A stretch of 35,114 nt of DNA from Schoenoplectus triqueter (lineage: Eukaryota > Streptophyta > Magnoliopsida > Poales > Cyperaceae). The position numbers and the translations under genes were made by a program. The notes beneath the pieces were generated by a model that was not told the origin of the DNA, ran no database searches, and was given only the letters and a program-made list of their open reading frames with translations. Below, piece by piece: positions 29,721 to 35,114 of this stretch. The stretch spans positions 1-35,114 of the forward strand of contig CAXKVV010001873.1 in assembly GCA_964058805.1 (NCBI GenBank). Reading direction: 5' to 3'. How positions within the stretch are numbered: position 1 is the first letter of the stretch; each line of letters starts with the position of its first letter.

Positions 29721-32260
29721 TACTCATTTTTGGCGGTAACGAGGGCGTCGGGTCCTGTTTTTACGTTTTGCGCGCCCGGACTCGTTTTCGGCGATATCGA
29801 GGGCGTCGGGTCTCGTATTAATGTTTTGCACGCCCGGACTCGTTTTCGGCGGTCTCGAGGGCGACGGGTATCGTTTTCACGTTTTGCGCGCTCGAACTCA
29901 TTTTCGGCGGTACCGGGCTCGTCGGGTCCCAGACTCATTTTCGGCGGTATCGAGGGCGTCGGGTAACGTTTTCATGTTTTACGCGCCAGAACTCATTTTC
30001 GGCCATACTGAGGGCGTCGGGTCCCGTTTTCATGTTTTACGCGCCCGGACTCGTTTTCGGCGGTACCGAGGGCGTCGGGACCCGTTTTCACGTTTTGCGC
30101 GCCCGGACTCATTTTTGGCGGTACCGAGGTTGTCGGGTCCCGTTTTTATGTTTTGCGCGCCCGGACTCGTTTTCGGCGGTACCGAGGGCGTCGGGTCCCG
30201 TTTTAATGTTTTGCGCCCCCGGACTCGTTTTCGGCGGTCTCGAGGGCGTCGGGTCCCGTTTTCATGTTTTGCGCGCCCGGACTCGTTTTCGACGGTACCG
30301 AGGAAGTCGGGAATCGTTTTTATGTTTTGTGCGCCCGGACTCGTTTTCAACGGTACCGAGGGCGTCGGGTCACATTTTCATGTTTTGGGCGCCCGGACTC
30401 GTTTTCGGCGGTACCGAGGGCGTCGGGTCCCGTTTTCATGTTTTGGGCGCCCGGACTCGTTTTCGGCGGTACCGAGGGCGTCGGGTCACATTTTCATGTT
30501 TTGCGCGCCCGGACTCATTTTCGGCTGTACCGAGGGCGTGGGGTCCCGTTTTAATGTTTTGTGCGCTCGGACTCGTTTTTGGCAGTACCGAGGGCGTCGG
30601 ATCCCGTTTTAATGTTTTGCGCCCCCGGACTCGTTTTCGGCGGAACCGAGGGCGTCGGGTCCCATTTTCACGTTTTGCGCGCCCGGACTCGTTTTCGACG
30701 GAACCGAGGAAGTCGGGTATCGTTTTTATGTTTTGCGCGCCCGGACTCGTTTTCGGCGGTACCAAGGGCTTCGGGTCCTGTTTTCACGTTTTGCGCGCCC
30801 GGACTCATTTTCGGCGATACCGAGGGCGTCGGGTCTTGTTTTCATTTTTTTTTGCGCCCGGACTCGTTTTCGGCGATACCGAGGGCGTCGGGTCCCGTTT
30901 TAATGTTTTGCGCGCCCGGACTCGTTTTCGGCGATACCGAGGGCGTCGGGTCCCGTTTTCATGTTTTGGGCGCCCGGACTCGTTTTCGGCGGTCTCGAGG
31001 GCGTCGGGTCCCGTTTTCGGAGGTACCGAGGGCGTCGGGTATCGTTTTCATGTTCTGCGCGCCCGAACTCATTTTCGGCGGTACCGAGGGCGTCGGGTGT
31101 CGTTTTCATGTTTTGCGCACCCGAACTCATTTTCGGCGGTACCGAGGGCGTCGGGTCCCGTTTTCATGTTTTGCGCGCCCTAGACTCGTTTTCGGCGGTA
31201 CCGAGGGCGTCGGGTCTCGTTTTCATGTTTTGCGCGCCCTAGACTCGTTTTCGGCGGTACCGAGGGCGTCGAGTCCCATTTTAATTCTTTGCGCGCCCGG
31301 ACTCGTTTTCGGCGGTACCGAGGGCGTCGGGTCCTGTTTTTATGTTTTGCGCTCCCGGACTCGTTTTCGGCGGTCTCGAGGGCGTCGGGTCCCGTTTTCT
31401 TGTTTTGCGCCCCCGGACTCGTTTTCGGCGGTACCGAGGGCGTCGGGTCCCGTTTTAATGTTTTGCGCGCCCGGACTCGTTTTCGGCGGTACCGAGGGCG
31501 TCGGGTCCCGTTTTAATGTTTTGCGCGCCCGGACTCGTTTTCGGCGGTACCGAGGGCGTCGGGTCCCGTTTTAATGTTTTGCCCGCCCGGACTCGTTTTC
31601 GGCGGTTTCGAGGGCGTCGAGTCCTGTTTTCATGTTTTGCGCGCCCGGACTCGTTTTCGGCGGTACCGAGGGCGTCTGGTCCCGTTTTAATGTTTTGCGC
31701 GCCCGGACTCGTTTTCGGCGGTCTCGAGGGCGTCGGGTCCCGTTTTCATGTTTTGCGCGCCCGAACTCGTTTTCGGCGGTACCGAGGTCGTCGGGTCCCG
31801 TTTTAATGTTTTGCGCGCCCGAACTCGTTTTCGGCGGTCTCGAGGGCGTCGGGTCCCGTTTTCATGTTTTGCGCGCCCGGACTCGTTTTCGGCGATACCG
31901 AGGGCGTCGGGTTCCGTTTTCGGCGGTATCGAGGGCGTCGGGTATCGTTTTCTTGTTCTGCGCGCCCGAACTCATTTTCGGCGGTACCGAGGGCGTCGGG
32001 TCCCGTTTTCATGTTTTGCGCGCCCTAGACTCGTTTTCGGCGGTACCGAGGGCGTCGGGTCTCGTTTTCATGTTTTGCGCGCCCTAGACTCGTGTTCGGC
32101 GGTACCGAGGGCGTCGGGTCCCGTTTTCATGTTTTGCGCGCCCGAACTCATTCTCGGTGGTAGCGAGGGCGTCGGGTATCGTTTTCATGTTTTGCGCTCC
32201 CGAACTCATTTTCAGCGGTACCGAGGGCGTCGGGTCCCGTTTTCATGTTTTGCGCTCCCG
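29721..32260 (+). repeat. higher-order unit 4 (2540 bp)
   Basis: Complete unit. It carries T at 29762 (TTTTTACG where most units have TTTTCACG), a variant shared with the last partial unit at 33913 but absent from the units at 27222 and 32302. Confidence 0.9.
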
Positions 32261-33871
32261 TACTCATTTTTGGCGGTAACGAGGGCGTCGGGTCCTGTTT
32301 TCACGTTTTGCGCGCCCGGACTCGTTTTCGGCGATATCGAGGGCGTCGGGTCTCGTATTAATGTTTTGCACGCCCGGACTCGTTTTCGGCGGTCTCGAGG
32401 GCGACGGGTATCGTTTTCACGTTTTGCGCGCTCGAACTCATTTTCGGCGGTACCGGGCTCGTCGGGTCCCAGACTCATTTTCGGCGGTATCGAGGGCGTC
32501 GGGTAACGTTTTCATGTTTTACGCGCCAGAACTCATTTTCGGCCATACCGAGGGCGTCGGGTCCCGTTTTCATGTTTTGGGCGCCCGGACTCGTTTTCGG
32601 CGGTCTCGAGGGCGTCGGGTCCCGTTTTCGGAGGTACCGAGGGCGTCGGGTATCGTTTTCATGTTCTGCGCGCCCGAACTCATTTTCGGCGGTACCGAGG
32701 GCGTCGGGTGTCGTTTTCATGTTTTGCGCACCCGAACTCATTTTCGGCGGTACCGAGGGCGTCGGGTCCCGTTTTCATGTTTTGCGCGCCCTAGACTCGT
32801 TTTCGGCGGTACCGAGGGCGTCGGGTCTCGTTTTCATGTTTTGCGCGCCCTAGACTCGTTTTCGGCGGTACCGAGGGCGTCGAGTCCCATTTTAATTCTT
32901 TGCGCGCCCGGACTCGTTTTCGGCGGTACCGAGGGCGTCGGGTCCTGTTTTTATGTTTTGCGCTCCCGGACTCGTTTTCGGCGGTCTCGAGGGCGTCGGG
33001 TCCCGTTTTCTTGTTTTGCGCCCCCGGACTCGTTTTCGGCGGTACCGAGGGCGTCGGGTCCCGTTTTAATGTTTTGCGCGCCCGGACTCGTTTTCGGCGG
33101 TACCGAGGGCGTCGGGTCCCGTTTTAATGTTTTGCGCGCCCGGACTCGTTTTCGGCGGTACCGAGGTCGTCGGGTCCCGTTTTAATGTTTTGCCCGCCCG
33201 GACTCGTTTTCGGCGGTGTCGAGGGCGTCGAGTCCTGTTTTCATGTTTTGCGCGCCCGGACTCGTTTTCGGCGGTACCGAGGGCGTCTGGTCCCGTTTTA
33301 ATGTTTTGCGCGCCCGGACTCGTTTTCGGCGGTCTCGAGGGCGTCGGGTCCCGTTTTCATGTTTTGCGCGCCCGAACTCGTTTTCGGCGGTACCGAGGTC
33401 GTCGGGTCCCGTTTTAATGTTTTGCGCGCCCGAACTCGTTTTCGGCGGTCTCGAGGGCGTCGGGTCCCGTTTTCATGTTTTGCGCGCCCGGACTCGTTTT
33501 CGGCGATACCGAGGGCGTCGGGTTCCGTTTTCGGCGGTATCGAGGGCGTCGGGTATCGTTTTCTTGTTCTGCGCGCCCGAACTCATTTTCGGCGGTACCG
33601 AGGGCGTCGGGTCCCGTTTTCATGTTTTGCGCGCCCTAGACTCGTTTTCGGCGGTACCGAGGGCGTCGGGTCTCGTTTTCATGTTTTGCGCGCCCTAGAC
33701 TCGTGTTCGGCGGTACCGAGGGCGTCGGGTCCCGTTTTCATGTTTTGCGCGCCCGAACTCATTCTCGGTGGTAGCGAGGGCGTCGGGTATCGTTTTCATG
33801 TTTTGCGCTACCGAACTCATTTTCAGCGGTACCGAGGGCGTCGGGTCCCGTTTTCATGTTTTGCGCTCCCG
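32261..33871 (+). repeat. higher-order unit 5 with a 929-bp in-register deletion
   Basis: This unit is 1611 bp long. At 32541 the sequence switches from the GGCCATA monomer to the segment following the GGCGATACC monomer. In unit 4 these two points are at 30001 and 30930, 929 bp apart, which equals fifteen 58-mers plus the one T9 59-mer. The chimeric monomer GGCCATACCGAG is therefore the product of unequal crossover or slippage between monomers in perfect register. Confidence 0.9.
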
Positions 33872-34503
33872 TACTCATTTTTGGCGGTAACGAGGGCGTC
33901 GGGTCCTGTTTTTACGTTTTGCGCGCCCGGACTCGTTTTCGGCGATATCGAGGGCGTCGGGTCTCGTATTAATGTTTTGCACGCCCGGACTCGTTTTCGG
34001 CGGTCTCGAGGGCGACGGGTATCGTTTTCACGTTTTGCGCGCTCGAACTCATTTTCGGCGGTACCGGGCTCGTCGGGTCCCAGACTCATTTTCGGCGGTA
34101 TCGAGGGCGTCGGGTAACGTTTTCATGTTTTACGCGCCAGAACTCATTTTCGGCCATACTGAGGGCGTCGGGTCCCGTTTTCATGTTTTACGCGCCCGGA
34201 CTCGTTTTCGGCGGTACCGAGGGCGTCGGGACCCGTTTTCACGTTTTGCGCGCCCGGACTCATTTTTGGCGGTACCGAGGTTGTCGGGTCCCGTTTTTAT
34301 GTTTTGCGCGCCCGGACTCGTTTTCGGCGGTACCGAGGGCGTCGGGTCCCGTTTTAATGTTTTGCGCCCCCGGACTCGTTTTCGGCGGTCTCGAGGGCGT
34401 CGGGTCCCGTTTTCATGTTTTGCGCGCCCGGACTCGTTTTCGACGGTACCGAGGAAGTCGGGAATCGTTTTTATGTTTTGTGCGCCCGGACTCGTTTTCA
34501 ACG
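33872..34503 (+). repeat. higher-order unit 6, partial
   Basis: About 632 bp match the start of the unit. Homology ends inside a monomer at TTTTCAACGG, where the expected TACCGAG is replaced by TTTTGAG. Confidence 0.85.
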
Positions 34504-35114
34504 GTTTTGAGGGCGTCGGGTCCCGTTTTCGGCGGTATCGAGGGCGTCGGGTATCGTTTTCATGTTTTGCGCGAACGAACTCGTTTTCAGCGATATCGAG
34601 GGCGTCGGGTCCGGTTTTCATGTTTTGCGCGCCCGAAGTAGTTTTTGGCGGTCTCGAGGGCGTCGGGTCCCGTTTTAATGTTTTGCGTGCCCGGACTCAT
34701 TTTCGGCGGTCTCGAGGGCGTCGGGTCCCGTTTTCATGTTTTGCGCACCCGGACTCATTTTCGGCGGTCTCGAGGGCGTCGGGTCCCGTTTTCATGTTTT
34801 GCGCACCCGGACTCGTTTTCGGCGGTCTCGAGGGCGTCGGGTCCCATTTTCATGTTTTGCGCCCCCGGACTCGTTTTCGGCGATACCGAGGGCGTCGGGT
34901 TCCGTTTTCGGCGGTATCGAGGGCGTCGGGTATCGTTGTCTTGTTCTGCGCGCCCGAACTCATTTTCGGCGGTACCGAGGGCGTCGGGTCCCGTTTTCAT
35001 GTTTTGCGCGCCCTAGACTCGTTTTCGGCGGTACCGAGGGCGTCGGGTCTCGTTTTCATGTTTTGCGCGCCCTAGACTCGTGTTCGGCGGTACCGAGGGC
35101 GTCGGGTCAGGTTT
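34504..35114 (+). repeat. mosaic satellite tail
   Basis: Monomers no longer follow the 2540-bp order. Three or four consecutive CTCGAG-class monomers with GCGCACCCGG occur at 34660-34850, then a block resembling 4250-4480 with a 31-mer. This marks the right edge of the homogenised higher-order domain inside the window. Confidence 0.8.

Larger units (their letters stand above)
25703..35114 (+). repeat. 58-bp GC-rich satellite array, right block
   Basis: Same satellite, orientation and variants as the left block. It resumes at the second copy of TTCAC and continues the higher-order unit in the phase expected if the 7342-bp insertion were removed. Most of it consists of near-identical 2540-bp higher-order units. 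The array runs off the right edge of the window. Confidence 0.97.

Noticed and set aside
14754..34503. Exact 2540-bp periodicity as a pure assembly artefact
   Set aside because: Each unit has its own private base changes, one has a 929-bp deletion and one holds an insertion, so units are distinct loci. Long-read confirmation would still be useful.
1..35114. Calling the array a centromere
   Set aside because: Nothing in the sequence identifies CENH3 chromatin. Pericentromeric, knob or subtelomeric satellites look the same. No telomeric TTTAGGG repeats are seen either.

Overview
The window is almost entirely non-coding satellite DNA. A GC-rich tandem repeat with a 58-bp monomer fills 1-18360 and 25703-35114, roughly 480 monomers, all in the same orientation. 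One unrelated 7342-bp insertion at 18361-25702 interrupts it. I found no protein-coding gene, rRNA, tRNA or CRISPR array that I could support. The many open frames in the satellite arise because the 58-bp unit has no stop codon in any forward frame.

The organism is most likely a land plant. The evidence is a long homogenised satellite with higher-order repeats, an insertion with retrotransposon-style ends, an (ATT)n microsatellite, plant-type TATA boxes, and many GTGGGNCCCAC and GCCACGTGGC motifs often followed by TGTCAG, a flavour common in grass intergenic DNA. A monocot is plausible but not proven. I do not recognise the 58-bp satellite. Nothing in the sequence tells centromeric, pericentromeric and subtelomeric positions apart.

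Layout. (1) 1-12780 is an irregular mosaic of monomer variants with nested block duplications (shifts of 5957, 1371, 496, 385, 232 and 174 bp) and one older copy of the higher-order unit (about 2780-5260). (2) 12780-14753 is a rearranged higher-order unit with a 489-bp duplication and deletions of 290 and 59 bp. (3) 14754-34503 is a regular higher-order array of period exactly 2540 bp: 45 monomers, made of 37 of 58 bp, 5 of 59 bp, 2 of 31 bp and 1 of 37 bp. Landmarks recur at 14754, 17294, 27181, 29721, 32261 and 33872. The fifth unit has lost 929 bp, which is 16 monomers, in perfect register. (4) 34504-35114 returns to mosaic sequence.

The insertion lies 1066 bp into the second unit. It is bounded by a perfect 5-bp duplication (TTCAC) and begins TGT and ends ACA. 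The landmark spacing across it is 9887 bp, which equals 2540 + 7342 + 5 exactly. Inside it are, in order: a GC-rich end; an array of short hairpins with constant loops and co-varying stems (18674-19570); a 63-bp minisatellite; an (ATT)n tract and AT-rich DNA; a possible minus-strand promoter and leader near 22.49-22.68 kb; a 42-43-bp minisatellite of G-box-like palindromes (23834-24245); a 127-bp duplication; and a 246-bp tandem duplication of a TATA promoter-like module that faces the right-hand satellite.

The most unusual signals are the co-varying inverted repeats in several unrelated repeat families of the insertion, and the exact arithmetic that makes the insertion and the higher-order array mutually confirming.
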